A stretch of 64,000 bases of DNA from Sphingomonas sp. 1F27F7B. Lineage in GTDB: Bacteria; Pseudomonadota; Alphaproteobacteria; Sphingomonadales; Sphingomonadaceae. This document shows positions 52,073 to 61,554 of the stretch, in pieces; position 1 is the first letter of the stretch; the number at the start of each line of letters is the position of its first letter. A model generated the notes under the pieces. It made no database searches and was not told the DNA's origin. It saw only the letters and a program-made list of their open reading frames with translations. Both the position numbers and the translations under genes were made by a program. Location of the stretch: positions 39,954 to 103,953 of the forward strand of contig NZ_SCMK01000018.1 in assembly GCF_005503355.1 (NCBI RefSeq), given 5' to 3'.

Positions 52073-55000
52073 GCCTGTGCCTCCCGCTTGCGGGCCCGTC
52101 GCTCGCGCAGCGCCTTCAGCGCATCGCGCACGCCGCGGCGGACGAGCACGAAGAACAGCGGGATGTAGAAGATGGCGAGGATCAGTGCGGTCAGCATGCC
52201 GCCGATCACCGCGGTGCCGATCGCGATGCGGCTGTTCGCGCCGGCACCGGTGGAGATCGCCAGCGGCAGCACGCCGAACATGAAGGCCAGGCTGGTCATC
52301 ACGATCGGGCGGAAGCGGATGCGGGCGGCTTCGATCGCGGCTTCGATCACGCGCTTGCCTTCCTTCTCGGCGCGCTCGGCGAACTCGATCATCAGGATGG
52401 CGTTCTTCACGGCCAGGCCCATGGTGGTGAGGAGGCCGATCTGCAGATAGACGTCGTTCTGGAGGCCGCGGAGCGTCACCGCGAACACTGCGCCGATCAG
52501 GCCGAGCGGCACCACCAGCATCGCGGCGACCGGGATCGACCAGCTCTCGTACAGCGCCGCCAGGCACAGGAACACGATGAGCAGCGAGACGCCGTACAGC
52601 AACGGCGCCTGTCCGCCGGCCAGCCGCTCCTGATAGGAGAGGCCCGCCCAGGCGATGCTGGTGCCGGGGATCTGCGCGGCGAGTTCCTCCATGCGTTTCA
52701 TCGCGTCGCCCGAGCTCTTGCCCGGGGCCGGCTGGCCCTGGAACTCGAAGGACGAGATGCCCTGGAAGCGCGACACGGTGGTCGGCGCGGTCGCCCAGCT
52801 GATCGTCGCGAAGGAGGAGAAAGGCGTCATCGTGCCGTTGCTGCCGCGCACGAACCACTCGCCGAGATTCTGGGGCTCGGCGCGATAGGGCGCGTCGCCC
52901 TGGACATAGACGCGCTTCACGCGGCCGCGATCGATGAAGTCGTTGACGTAGCGGCCGCCCCAGGCGGTCGACAGCGTGTTGTTGACGTCCGCCTGGGTGA
53001 GGCCGAGCGCCGCGAGCTTCTCCTGGTCGATCTGGATGTTGAGCGTCGAGACGTCGGGCAGGTCGGACAGGCGCACGGCCTGGAGATCGGGATCGGCATT
53101 GGCCGCGGCGAGCAGCCTGTCGCGGGCGGCGACGAAGTCGGTGCGCGACATGCCGCTGGTGTTCTGGAGCTCGAGGGTGAAGCCGTTCGACTGGCCGAGG
53201 CCGCGGATCGCGGCCGGCACCAGCGCGAAGACCTGGGCGTCGCGGAAGTTGCGGAAGGCGCCGGCTGCGCGCTGGACGATCGCGTCGGCACTGTTCTCCT
53301 TGCCCGGACGATCGTCCCACGAGACGAAGTTGACGAAGCCCTGACCGGTATTCTGGCCGCTGGCACCGCCGCCGCCGCCGCCGCCGGTGACAGTGAAGAT
53401 GGTGCGGACGTTCCTGCCCTCCTGCTCGCGCAGATATTTCTCGACCGCGAGCTGCACTTCCTGGGTGCGCGCCTGGGTCGCGCCGGCGGGCAGGCGGAAC
53501 TGGACGCTGGCGGCGCCCTGGTCCTCGGTCGGCAGGAAGCCGGTGGGCAGCCGGTAGAACATCAGCACCAGCACCGCGCAGACCAGCAGGTAGATCAGCA
53601 GGAAGATCCATTTGCGATCGACGACATAGGAGATGGTGCGGGTATAATGCTCGACCGTCCACTCGAAGCCGCGGTTGAACTTCTCCGATCCGATGCGGCC
53701 CCAGCGGCCGACAAGGGGCACGCGGCGCGAGAACCAGCCGGAGCCGGGCTCGGCCATGTCCTTCTTGCGCTTGAGCACCGTGGCGGTCAGCGCCGGGCTC
53801 AGGATCAGCGCGACCAGCACCGACAGGACCATCGCCGAGACGATGGTGACCGAGAATTGGCGGTAGATCACGCCGGTCGAGCCGCCGAAGAACGCCATCG
53901 GCAGGAACACGGCGGACAGCACCAGCGCGATCGCCACCAGGGCCACCTGGATCTGGTCCATCGACTTGATCGTCGCCTCGCGCGGGGAAAGCTCGGGGTC
54001 TTCCTCCATCAGGCGCTCGACATTCTCGACGACGACGATCGCGTCGTCGACGAGCAGGCCGATCACCAGCACCAGGCCGAACAGGGTGAGCGTGTTGATC
54101 GAATAGCCGAGCGCATAGAACACCGCGAAGGTGCCGAGCAGCACCACCGGCACCGCGATCATCGGCACCAGCGTCGCGCGCCAGCTCTGCAGGAACACGA
54201 ACATGACGATGACGACGAGCGCGATCGCCTCGCCCAGCGTCTTCACCACTTCGTCGATCGAGAGCTTGATGAACTCGGTGGTGTCGTTGGCATAGGCGTA
54301 GTTGAAGCCCTCGGGGAACTCCTTGGCCGCCTCCGCCACCGTCGCTTTGATCAGTTCGGCGGTCTTCAGCGCGTCGGCGCCCGGCGCGGTGCTGATCGCG
54401 ATGCCCGAGCCGGGATGGCCGTTGACGCGGCTGACCGCATTGTAGTTCTCGGCGCCCAGCTCGATCCGGGCGACGTCCTTCAGCAGCACGTGCGCGCCGT
54501 TGGTCTGGGTCTTGAGGATGATCTTGGCGAACTGCTCGGGCGTCTGCAGCCGCGACTGGGCGGTCACCGTCGCGTTGAGCATCTGGGTGGCCGGCATCGG
54601 CTGGCCGCCGATCTCGCCGGCGGCGATCTCGGTGTTCTGGCTGGTGATCGCGTTCACCACGTCGCTCGGCATCAGGCCGTAGCTGGCGAGCGCCGAGGGG
54701 TTGAGCCAGATGCGCATGGCATAGGGCGAGCCGAACACGTTGACGTCGCCCACGCCCGGCAGGCGCGACAGCGTGTCCTGCAGGTTGGACGAGAGCCAGT
54801 CGGACACGTCGCGATTGGTGCGCTTGTCGGTCTCGTCATAGACGCCGACGAGCAGCAGCGTGTCCGGGTTGGACTTGGTGACGCGCACGCCCTGCTGCTG
54901 CACCTGGTTGGGCAGGCGCGAGAGTGCGGCCTGCACCTGGTTCTGCACCTGCACCTGGGCGATGTCGGGATCGGTGCCCTTGTCGAAGGTGGCGCTGATC

Positions 55001-55266
55001 GTCACCTGGCCGCGCGACGTGGACGAGGAGCTGAAATAGAGCAGCCCGTCGATGCCGGTCAGGTTCTGCTCGATGATCTGCGTCACCGAGTTCTGCACCG
55101 TCTCCGCCGACGCGCCGGGATAGGTGGCGCGGATGTTGACCTGGGGCGGCGCGATGTCGGGATATTGCGCGATGGGCAGCGAGAAGACGGCGCCCAGGCC
55201 CATCAGCATGGTGATGATCGCGATCACCCAGGCGAAGATCGGGCGATCGATGAAGATGCGCGACAT
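52069..55266 (-). CDS. RND multidrug efflux permease (HAE1 family, AcrB-like)
   Basis: Inner-membrane proton-driven drug transporter of 1065 residues. N-terminus MSRIFIDRPIFAWVIAIITMLMG is the classic HAE1 start. The TM4 proton-relay region is VLVIGLLVDDAIVVVENVERLMEE (Asp-Asp). The switch-loop region, GGGGGGGASGQNTGQGFVNF and a second pore domain are present. The last TM bundle ends TAVIGGMLTALILAIFYIPLFFVLVRR. It is near full length with all helices expected for 12 TM. Middle gene of the MFP-RND-OMF operon. Confidence 0.96.
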   Translation of the reverse strand: MSRIFIDRPIFAWVIAIITMLMGLGAVFSLPIAQYPDIAPPQVNIRATYPGASAETVQNSVTQIIEQNLTGIDGLLYFSSSSTSRGQVTISATFDKGTDPDIAQVQVQNQVQAALSRLPNQVQQQGVRVTKSNPDTLLLVGVYDETDKRTNRDVSDWLSSNLQDTLSRLPGVGDVNVFGSPYAMRIWLNPSALASYGLMPSDVVNAITSQNTEIAAGEIGGQPMPATQMLNATVTAQSRLQTPEQFAKIILKTQTNGAHVLLKDVARIELGAENYNAVSRVNGHPGSGIAISTAPGADALKTAELIKATVAEAAKEFPEGFNYAYANDTTEFIKLSIDEVVKTLGEAIALVVIVMFVFLQSWRATLVPMIAVPVVLLGTFAVFYALGYSINTLTLFGLVLVIGLLVDDAIVVVENVERLMEEDPELSPREATIKSMDQIQVALVAIALVLSAVFLPMAFFGGSTGVIYRQFSVTIVSAMVLSVLVALILSPALTATVLKRKKDMAEPGSGWFSRRVPLVGRWGRIGSEKFNRGFEWTVEHYTRTISYVVDRKWIFLLIYLLVCAVLVLMFYRLPTGFLPTEDQGAASVQFRLPAGATQARTQEVQLAVEKYLREQEGRNVRTIFTVTGGGGGGGASGQNTGQGFVNFVSWDDRPGKENSADAIVQRAAGAFRNFRDAQVFALVPAAIRGLGQSNGFTLELQNTSGMSRTDFVAARDRLLAAANADPDLQAVRLSDLPDVSTLNIQIDQEKLAALGLTQADVNNTLSTAWGGRYVNDFIDRGRVKRVYVQGDAPYRAEPQNLGEWFVRGSNGTMTPFSSFATISWATAPTTVSRFQGISSFEFQGQPAPGKSSGDAMKRMEELAAQIPGTSIAWAGLSYQERLAGGQAPLLYGVSLLIVFLCLAALYESWSIPVAAMLVVPLGLIGAVFAVTLRGLQNDVYLQIGLLTTMGLAVKNAILMIEFAERAEKEGKRVIEAAIEAARIRFRPIVMTSLAFMFGVLPLAISTGAGANSRIAIGTAVIGGMLTALILAIFYIPLFFVLVRRGVRDALKALRERRARKREAQA

Positions 55267-55272
55267 GAGTGC

Positions 55273-56502
55273 TCAGCTGCCCTTCGACTTGGATGCGCCG
55301 GCGTCCTGACCCTTGCGGGGCTGCTCGATCTTCTGCGGCGTGTCGGCCGGGACCGGGCGGATATCGGCATTGGGCTTCAGGTTGGCGATGCCCTGGGTGA
55401 TCACCTTGTCGCCGGGGTTGAGCCCCTTGGTGATGACCCAATAGGCGCCCTGGGTACGCTCGGCGGTCACGTCGCGGCGCGCTGCCTTGTTGTCCGGGCC
55501 GACCACCCAGAGCTGGGCGGTGCCCCTGGCGTCGCGCGACACGGCCTGTTGCGGCACCAGGAAGGCGCGGGTGTCGATCGCCTGGGTGAAGACCGCGCGG
55601 ACGAACATGCCCGGCAGCAGCATCCCCTCGGGATTGGCGAAGCGCGCGCGCAGCGTGACGGTGCCGGTGTTCTGGTCGACCATCACCTCGGAGAATTCGA
55701 CGGTGCCCGTCGTGCCATATTCGCTGCCGTCCTCGAGCTTCAGGCGCACGCTGGCGCTGCCCGGCGTCACGCCCTGCTGCGCCAGTGCGCGGCGCAGCGC
55801 GAGCAGTTCGGTGCTCGACTGCTGGATGTCGACGAAGATCGGATCGAGCCGCTGGATCACCGCCAGCGGATCGGCCTGGTTGGTCGTCACCAGCGCGCCC
55901 TCGGTGACGAGCGAGCGGCCGATGCGGCCGGTGATCGGCGCGGGGACGCGCGTGAAGTGCAGGTTGATCCGCGCGGTCTGCAGCTGCGCGCCCGTCTGGG
56001 CGACTTGCGCGCTCGCCTGGCGCGCCGCCGCCGCGGCATCGGTATAGTCCTGCTTCGACACCGCCTCGGCATCGGCCAGCGGCTTGTAGCGATCGGCCTT
56101 GATCCGCGCGGCCTCGGCGCTGGCCCGGGCGTTCTGCAGGCTGGCCGAGGCTTCGGCCACGCTGGCCGCATAGAGGCTGGGGTCGATCTGGTAGAGCGTC
56201 TGCCCCTGGCGGACGATCGCGCCTTCGGTGAAGAAGCGCTTGCGGACGATGCCGGCCACCTGCGGCCGGATCTCGGAGACCTGATAGGGGTTAACCCGCC
56301 CGGTCAGTTCCGCGACCACCGGCACCTGCCCCGGCTGGACCACCACGAAGCCCACCTGGGGCGGGCCGCCCGCGCCCTTTTTCTGGGCGGTCTGGCTGCC
56401 GCTGCCGCAGGACGCGAGCAGCAACATGGTCGAGAGCAGGACAAAGGCAGGTCGGCGGGAGCCGGCGAGGGTGATTCGGCGCAATTCTTCAACCCGGATC
56501 AA
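55273..56502 (-). CDS. RND efflux membrane fusion protein (AcrA/MexA-like)
   Basis: Periplasmic adaptor of the pump, 409 residues, anchored by a lipobox (STMLLLASCGSGS). Lipoyl half-motifs VSEIRPQVAGIVRKRFFTEGAIVRQGQTLYQIDP and INLHFTRVPAPITGRIGRSLVTEGALV surround an alpha-hairpin rich in Ala. The beta-barrel and MP domains follow, with a Lys-rich tail (RKGQDAGASKSKGS). The start is best a TTG at 56502, 8 nt after GGAG; upstream codons in frame look non-coding. First gene of the efflux operon, divergent from hisS. Confidence 0.9.
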   Translation of the reverse strand: MIRVEELRRITLAGSRRPAFVLLSTMLLLASCGSGSQTAQKKGAGGPPQVGFVVVQPGQVPVVAELTGRVNPYQVSEIRPQVAGIVRKRFFTEGAIVRQGQTLYQIDPSLYAASVAEASASLQNARASAEAARIKADRYKPLADAEAVSKQDYTDAAAAARQASAQVAQTGAQLQTARINLHFTRVPAPITGRIGRSLVTEGALVTTNQADPLAVIQRLDPIFVDIQQSSTELLALRRALAQQGVTPGSASVRLKLEDGSEYGTTGTVEFSEVMVDQNTGTVTLRARFANPEGMLLPGMFVRAVFTQAIDTRAFLVPQQAVSRDARGTAQLWVVGPDNKAARRDVTAERTQGAYWVITKGLNPGDKVITQGIANLKPNADIRPVPADTPQKIEQPRKGQDAGASKSKGS

Positions 56503-56636
56503 GGCGCCGACTCCGGCGCGGTGCTTAATGACGATGTTCCTTGTGCAGCCCACTGTGCAGTGCAACACAAGAAATATGCCGGAAACGCGATAAGCGGGCC
56601 CCGCAGACCGCACGTTTCCACGATTGGTTACCTGGC

Positions 56637-56658
56637 GCAACAATTGCCAGCTTGTTGC
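56637..56658. promoter_or_regulatory. Inverted repeat in efflux/hisS divergent promoter
   Basis: GCAACAA, 8-nt spacer, TTGTTGC: a perfect 7+8+7 dyad in the 234-bp region between the efflux operon and hisS. The dyad size suits a TetR/AcrR dimer. No regulator gene is next to the pump. Confidence 0.4.
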
Positions 56659-56736
56659 AGCGTGCCCTGCGGTTATGGGGGCGATCAATCTCCGCGTTGC
56701 GGCTGGCGCGGAACCGGCCTATTGGCGCCCGCCAAT

Positions 56737-57972
56737 ATGGCACGCATCGAAACGCCCAACCGCATCCGGGGCACCCAGGACATTTTCGGCGACGAGCAGC
56801 GCAGGTTCGCCCGCGTGCTCGAGATATTCGATCATGTCCGCAAGCTCTATTGCTTCCAGCGCGTCGACATCCCGGTGTTCGAGGCGACGGGCGTGTTCGC
56901 CCGCTCGATGGGCGAGACCAGCGACGTCGTCTCGAAGGAGATGTACACCTTCGAGGACAAGGGCGGCGACCTGATCACGCTCCGCCCCGAATTCACCGCC
57001 GGCATCTGCCGCGCCTACGTCACCGAGGGCTGGCAGCAATATGCGCCGCTCAAGCTCGTCACTTCGGGCCCGGTGTTCCGCTATGAGCGTCCGCAGAAGG
57101 GCCGCTTCCGCCAGTTCCACCAGCTCGACGCCGAGATCCTCGGCGCCGCCGAGCCGGCGGCGGACGTCGAGCTGCTGGTGCTCGCCGACCAGCTGCTGCG
57201 CGCGCTCGGCATCGAGGGCGTCACACTCCAGCTCAACACGCTGGGCGACGCGGAGACGCGCGACGCCTGGCGCACGGCGCTGGTCGCGCATTTCGAGGCG
57301 CACAGGGATCAGCTGAGCGAGGACAGCCTGGTCCGGCTCGAGAAGAACCCGATGCGCATCCTCGATTCGAAGGACCCGCAGGACCGCCCGATCGCCGACA
57401 GCGCGCCGGACATCGACGCCTATCTGACCGAGGAGGCCGCGGCCTTCTTCAAGGCGGTGACCGACGGGCTCGACGCGGCCGGCGTCGCCTGGACGCGTAA
57501 TTCGCGGCTGGTGCGCGGACTCGATTATTATCGCCACACCGCCTTCGAGTTCGTCACCGACCGGCTGGGCGCGCAGGGCACCGTGCTGGCGGGCGGCCGC
57601 TATGACGGGCTGGTCGGCAATCTCGGCGGCCCCGAGACGCCGGGCGTGGGCTGGGCCGCGGGCGTCGAGCGGCTGGCGATGCTGATCCCGGAGCCGGCGG
57701 CGGAGCGGATGCAGGTCGCGGTGGTGGTCGAGACTGCGGGTGTCGAAGGGACTGCGATCGGCTTGCTCGCCGGACTCCGCAACGCGGGTTTCAGCGCCGA
57801 GCTGTTCGCGACCGGCAGTGCCAAGAAGCGCTATGACCGCGCGCTCAAGGCGGAGCCCGCGATGACGCTCTCGTTCCAGGCGCGCGACGGCGAGCTCTTG
57901 ATCAGCCAGCGCGTGATCCGTGCCGACGCGGTCGATTCGGATGCCGTGGCCGCATTGGTCGCTGCGCGATGA
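56737..57972 (+). CDS. hisS: Histidyl-tRNA synthetase
   Basis: Class II synthetase charging tRNA-His, 411 residues. Motif 2 is in VFRYERPQKGRFRQFHQLDAEILG. The His-specific block is RGLDYYRHTAFEFV, and motif 3 GVGWAAGVERLAM. N-terminus MARIETPNRIRGTQDIF is typical. The C-terminal anticodon-binding domain is present. The ATG at 56737 fits homology although no strong ribosome site is seen. It heads an operon hisS-prfA-orf-prmC in which each stop overlaps the next start by 4 bp. Confidence 0.96.
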   Translation: MARIETPNRIRGTQDIFGDEQRRFARVLEIFDHVRKLYCFQRVDIPVFEATGVFARSMGETSDVVSKEMYTFEDKGGDLITLRPEFTAGICRAYVTEGWQQYAPLKLVTSGPVFRYERPQKGRFRQFHQLDAEILGAAEPAADVELLVLADQLLRALGIEGVTLQLNTLGDAETRDAWRTALVAHFEAHRDQLSEDSLVRLEKNPMRILDSKDPQDRPIADSAPDIDAYLTEEAAAFFKAVTDGLDAAGVAWTRNSRLVRGLDYYRHTAFEFVTDRLGAQGTVLAGGRYDGLVGNLGGPETPGVGWAAGVERLAMLIPEPAAERMQVAVVVETAGVEGTAIGLLAGLRNAGFSAELFATGSAKKRYDRALKAEPAMTLSFQARDGELLISQRVIRADAVDSDAVAALVAAR

Positions 57973-59039
57973 AGATCCCCGCCGACCGCATCGCCGCGAT
58001 CGAGGCGCGGCGCGACGAGTTGCAGGCGCAGATGGCGACCGGCGATCTCAGCGGCGACAGGTTTGTCGCCGTGTCCAAGGAATATGCCGAGATCGAGCCG
58101 GTGGCGCTTGCCGCGGGCGAGGTCCGGCGGCTGCGTGCCGAGGGCGAATCGCTCCAGGCGATGGCGCAGGAGCCCGATGACGAACTGCGCGCGCTGGCGG
58201 CGGAAGAGCTGCACGCCAACGAGGCCGCGCTCGCCGATGCCGAGCGCGGCCTCGCCCTCGCGCTGCTGCCCAAGGACGCGGCCGATGCGCGCCCGGCGAT
58301 GCTCGAAATCCGCGCCGGCGTGGGCGGCGACGAGGCGGCGCTCTTCGCCGGCGACCTGCTGCGCATGTACCAGCGCTATGCCGATCGCATGGGCTGGAAG
58401 ATCGAGCTGATCTCGGCCTCCGAATCGGAGTTCGGCGGCTACAAGGAAGTCGTGCTCAGCGTCACCGGGACCGGCGTGTTCGCCAAGCTGAAATTCGAGA
58501 GCGGCGTGCACCGGGTGCAGCGCGTGCCGGCCACCGAGGCGGGCGGGCGCATCCACACTTCGGCGGCGACGGTGGCGGTGCTTCCGGAAGCGGAAGAGGC
58601 CGATATCCGGATCGACGACAAGGATCTGCGCATCGACATCTACCGGGCCTCGGGCCCGGGCGGGCAGGGCGTCAACACCACCGATTCGGCTGTGCGCATC
58701 ACCCATTTGCCCACCGGCACGATCGTCATCCAGCAGGACGAGCGCTCGCAGATCAAGAACAAGGCCAAGGCAATGAAGGTGCTGCGCACGCGCCTCTACG
58801 AGGCCGAGCGCGACCGGCTCGCCTCGGCGCGGGCGGGCGCGCGGCAATCGATGGTCGGCTCGGGGGATCGCTCGGAGCGCATCCGCACCTATAATTTCCC
58901 CCAGGGCCGCGTGACCGATCACCGCATCAACCTGACGCTCCACCGCTTGCCCGAAGTGATGGAAGGCGAACTGGACGAGCTGATCGGCGCGCTCGTCGCC
59001 CAGGACGAGGCGGATCGGCTGGCGCAGCTCGATTCGTGA
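57969..59039 (+). CDS. prfA: Peptide chain release factor 1
   Basis: Recognises UAG and UAA and triggers peptide release. The 356-residue protein has the PAT tripeptide anticodon (VPATEAGGRIHTS, residues 187-189) and the catalytic GGQ at 231-233 (GPGGQGVNTTDSAVRITH). PAT rather than SPF identifies RF1, not RF2. Its Gln in GGQ is the substrate of PrmC, encoded two genes downstream. Overlaps hisS by ATGA. Confidence 0.97.
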   Translation: MKIPADRIAAIEARRDELQAQMATGDLSGDRFVAVSKEYAEIEPVALAAGEVRRLRAEGESLQAMAQEPDDELRALAAEELHANEAALADAERGLALALLPKDAADARPAMLEIRAGVGGDEAALFAGDLLRMYQRYADRMGWKIELISASESEFGGYKEVVLSVTGTGVFAKLKFESGVHRVQRVPATEAGGRIHTSAATVAVLPEAEEADIRIDDKDLRIDIYRASGPGGQGVNTTDSAVRITHLPTGTIVIQQDERSQIKNKAKAMKVLRTRLYEAERDRLASARAGARQSMVGSGDRSERIRTYNFPQGRVTDHRINLTLHRLPEVMEGELDELIGALVAQDEADRLAQLDS

Positions 59040-59338
59040 GCGACATGGCCGACATCAATACGGCCATCTCCGCCTATCTGGGCTATCAGCGCGCGAGCCA
59101 TCCGCAGGCCGATTGGTCCGCGGTCGTCGAGGCACTGGGCATCGCGCGGGCACAGGCCGTGGAAATCCCCATGCTTTGCATCCTCGGCGAGCTTGGCCAC
59201 ATGCAGCCCGATTGGCGCACGCATGGCCTATGGAAGGGCAGCGAATGGGCGGTACGGGAGTTGCGGAAGGTGCATGGCGGGATCGATGATCGCGCGGCCA
59301 AGGCACTGGTCTGGGCCTTTTCGTGCAACAACCAATGA
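59036..59338 (+). CDS. Small protein of unknown function in the prfA-prmC operon
   Basis: A 100-residue protein: INTAISAYLGYQRASHPQADWSAVVEALG, then IPMLCILGELGHMQPDWRTHGLWKG and AKALVWAFSCNNQ. No family recognised. It starts at a GTG overlapping the prfA stop, or an ATG at 59,045, and its own stop overlaps the prmC start. The tight coupling on both sides argues it is translated and perhaps works with release-factor modification. Confidence 0.72.
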   Translation: MSDMADINTAISAYLGYQRASHPQADWSAVVEALGIARAQAVEIPMLCILGELGHMQPDWRTHGLWKGSEWAVRELRKVHGGIDDRAAKALVWAFSCNNQ

Positions 59339-60150
59339 GTGTTCGCGCCGCCCTCAACCAGGCTGCCCATGCGCTCGAAGCCGTTTCCGATTCGCCGCGG
59401 CTCGATGCCGAACTCCTCGCCGCCCAAGCCCTCGGCACCACGCGCGAATCGATGATCCTGCGCCACCTCGGCGACCCGGTGCCCGAAACGCTGGAAGCGC
59501 TGGTCGCCCGCCGGCTGGCGCATGAGCCGGTGGCGTACATCACCGGCCGCCGCGCCTTCTGGACGATCGAGCTGGCTGTCGGTCCCGGCGTGCTGATCCC
59601 GCGGCCCGACAGCGAGACGCTGATCGAGGCGGCGGTCGACTATTTCGGGGCGAACGCCCCTGCGCGGATCCTCGACCTGGGCACCGGCCCCGGCACGCTG
59701 TTGCTCGCCGCGCTCGCCGAATGGCCCGAGGCGCGCGGGCTGGGCGTGGACGCTTCGGATGTTGCACTCGACTATGCCCGGCGCAACGCCGCGGCGCTGG
59801 GGATGGCGGCGCGCGCCGGGTTCCGGCGCGGTGATTGGGGGCAGGGGCTCGACGACCGCTTCGACCTGATTCTCGCCAATCCGCCCTATATCGGGACGGA
59901 GGAGCCGCTGCCCGAGCAGGTCCGCCGGTATGAGCCGGGCTCGGCGCTGTTCGCGGGGGCCGAGGGGCTGGACGATTATCGCCGTATCGTCCCCGATCTG
60001 CGGCGCCTGCTCGCGCCGGGCGGCGCCGCCGTGCTGGAGATCGGCTGGACCCAGGCCGAGCCGGTATCCGCGATTGCCCGGAATAGCGGTTTTGCCGTGA
60101 CTCTGTACAAGGATCTGGGAGAGCGGCCGCGCGCACTGCTCCTGACTTGA
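59335..60150 (+). CDS. prmC: Release factor glutamine methyltransferase
   Basis: N5-methylates the Gln of the GGQ motif of RF1 and RF2. The 271-residue protein has an N-terminal helical release-factor-binding domain, motif I ILDLGTGPG (112-120), DASDVALDYARRN, and the catalytic NPPY at 182-185 followed by RRYEPGSALFAGAEGLDDYR. It is last in the operon after its substrate prfA. Confidence 0.96.
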   Translation: MSVRAALNQAAHALEAVSDSPRLDAELLAAQALGTTRESMILRHLGDPVPETLEALVARRLAHEPVAYITGRRAFWTIELAVGPGVLIPRPDSETLIEAAVDYFGANAPARILDLGTGPGTLLLAALAEWPEARGLGVDASDVALDYARRNAAALGMAARAGFRRGDWGQGLDDRFDLILANPPYIGTEEPLPEQVRRYEPGSALFAGAEGLDDYRRIVPDLRRLLAPGGAAVLEIGWTQAEPVSAIARNSGFAVTLYKDLGERPRALLLT

Positions 60151-60419
60151 AACGACGCGAAAACGACACATATTTCTGCTTGGACATTGGTGCTGCACCG
60201 GCTAAGACAGCGACGGGGTAGGGCACTTTCAACCAAGCCGTTGAAACTTGGGCCGTGAAAAGCACAGCCCCGATTCAGGTCATGATAGCCGCTGCAGTCC
60301 GGTGGCCATGGCAGGCGTGTCGCGCCTTCCGAGGCGTTGGCGCGCATTTGTAAACTGCATCCGGGACCCAGGAATTGGACCGACGGACAGCGTAAACAAG
60401 ACAGGACATATAGACCTTG

Positions 60420-61133
60420 ATGAACAATCGTCAGGCCGGCCGCCGTCGTGGTCGTGGCGGGCAACAGCAGCGCCAGGGCGGTAACCCCGGCCAGGGTAAC
60501 GGGAATCGCATCGACAACCGTGCGCGCGGCAATGCTGCCCAACTGCTCGAGAAGTACAAGAATCTGGCGCGCGACGCCCAGATGCAGGGCGATCGGGTCA
60601 ACACCGAATATTATCTCCAGTTCGCGGATCATTATTTCCGCGTGCTGAGCGAGAGCCGCTCGCGCTTCGAGGAGCAGAACCAGCAGCGCCGCCAGCGCGA
60701 CGATTTCGACGGCGACGACGAGGATTTCGACGTCGAGGCCGACGGCAATCGCGCCGAGGAAGCGGAAGAGCAGCAGGAGCAGCGTGCCCAGCAGCCGCCG
60801 CGCCGCGAGCGCGAGGAGCGTCAGCCCCGCCGCGAGCGTGAGGACCGCAACGGCCGCGCCAATGGCTATGGCAATGGCCATGCCGTCGAAGGCGAGCTTT
60901 TCGAAGCCGCGGCTGAAGAGCGCGCGCCGCGCGAGGAACCGGCACCGCGCCGTGGCCGCCGCCCGCGCCGCGAGGAGGCCCAGGCCGTCGAGGAAAGCCA
61001 TGCGATCGACGCCGCGGTGCTCCCGCCCGCGCTTGGCGTGATCGAGCCGGCCCCGGCCGAGGCAGCGGAAGAGCCGGTAAAGAAGCCGCGTCGCCGCCGC
61101 ACCCGCGCCGAGGATGCGGAAGCGACTGCCTGA
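60420..61133 (+). CDS. DUF4167 domain RNA-binding-like protein
   Basis: A 237-residue protein. The N-terminal region is Arg/Gly/Gln-rich (NRQAGRRRGRGGQQQRQGG). It is followed by the DUF4167 core NAAQLLEKYKNLARDAQMQGDRVNTEYYLQFADHYFRVL (split; conserved K-Y and YYLQFADHY). The rest is highly charged, with runs of D/E then R/P/E, and is probably disordered. Alphaproteobacteria-specific; nucleic acid binding is assumed from composition. A TTG directly before the ATG at 60420 is also in frame. The 269 bp upstream hold only promoter-like DNA and no gene I can support. Confidence 0.85.
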   Translation: MNNRQAGRRRGRGGQQQRQGGNPGQGNGNRIDNRARGNAAQLLEKYKNLARDAQMQGDRVNTEYYLQFADHYFRVLSESRSRFEEQNQQRRQRDDFDGDDEDFDVEADGNRAEEAEEQQEQRAQQPPRREREERQPRREREDRNGRANGYGNGHAVEGELFEAAAEERAPREEPAPRRGRRPRREEAQAVEESHAIDAAVLPPALGVIEPAPAEAAEEPVKKPRRRRTRAEDAEATA

Positions 61134-61189
61134 TCGGCGCTGCGCGCGCCTGAAAATCAGCGAAACGGGATCGGCGGCTGGGCGAAGGC

Positions 61190-61489
61190 TCAGTCGCCGA
61201 TTTCTATTTCGTCCTTCAGCCGATCCTCCACCTGCGCGTCATGGCCGGTGCCCGAACTCAGGAACATCAATCCCATCAGCATGGCGCCCAGCAGGATCGT
61301 GAAGAACACGCCGAGCGCGGTGGCCAGGATCACGGTCAGGTTGAGCCAGCCCAGCCAGTGCCACAGGACCAGGATCGCGAGCGCGGCGGAGGCCGCCGCG
61401 GCCAGCGCCATCCAGCCCAGGATGCGGCGATAGCGCGCCCAGGCGAAGGCGGCATATTCGGGATCGTCCAGGCCGTGCGGCGCGTCCAT
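61190..61489 (-). CDS. Small two-helix membrane protein
   Basis: A 99-residue protein: DDPEYAAFAWARYRRILGWM, then two hydrophobic helices (ALAAAASAALAILVLWHWL and LTVILATALGVFFTILLGAMLMGLMF), and an acidic C-terminus (EDRLKDEIEIGD). The pattern is a standard two-pass inner-membrane protein. The ATG at 61489 is preferred to a TTG three codons earlier. Function unknown. Divergent from the CBS protein gene. Confidence 0.72.
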   Translation of the reverse strand: MDAPHGLDDPEYAAFAWARYRRILGWMALAAAASAALAILVLWHWLGWLNLTVILATALGVFFTILLGAMLMGLMFLSSGTGHDAQVEDRLKDEIEIGD

Positions 61490-61554
61490 GTTTTGCAATT
61501 GGGGGCGATCTATGGGAGACTCAACCGCCTGGACCCGAATCTGGAGTGATGGCG

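Noticed and set aside
53647..56736. N-terminal extension of hisS by about 1000 codons
   Set aside because: The extension lies opposite the RND pump and adaptor genes and has no homology; hisS begins at the conserved MARIETPN.
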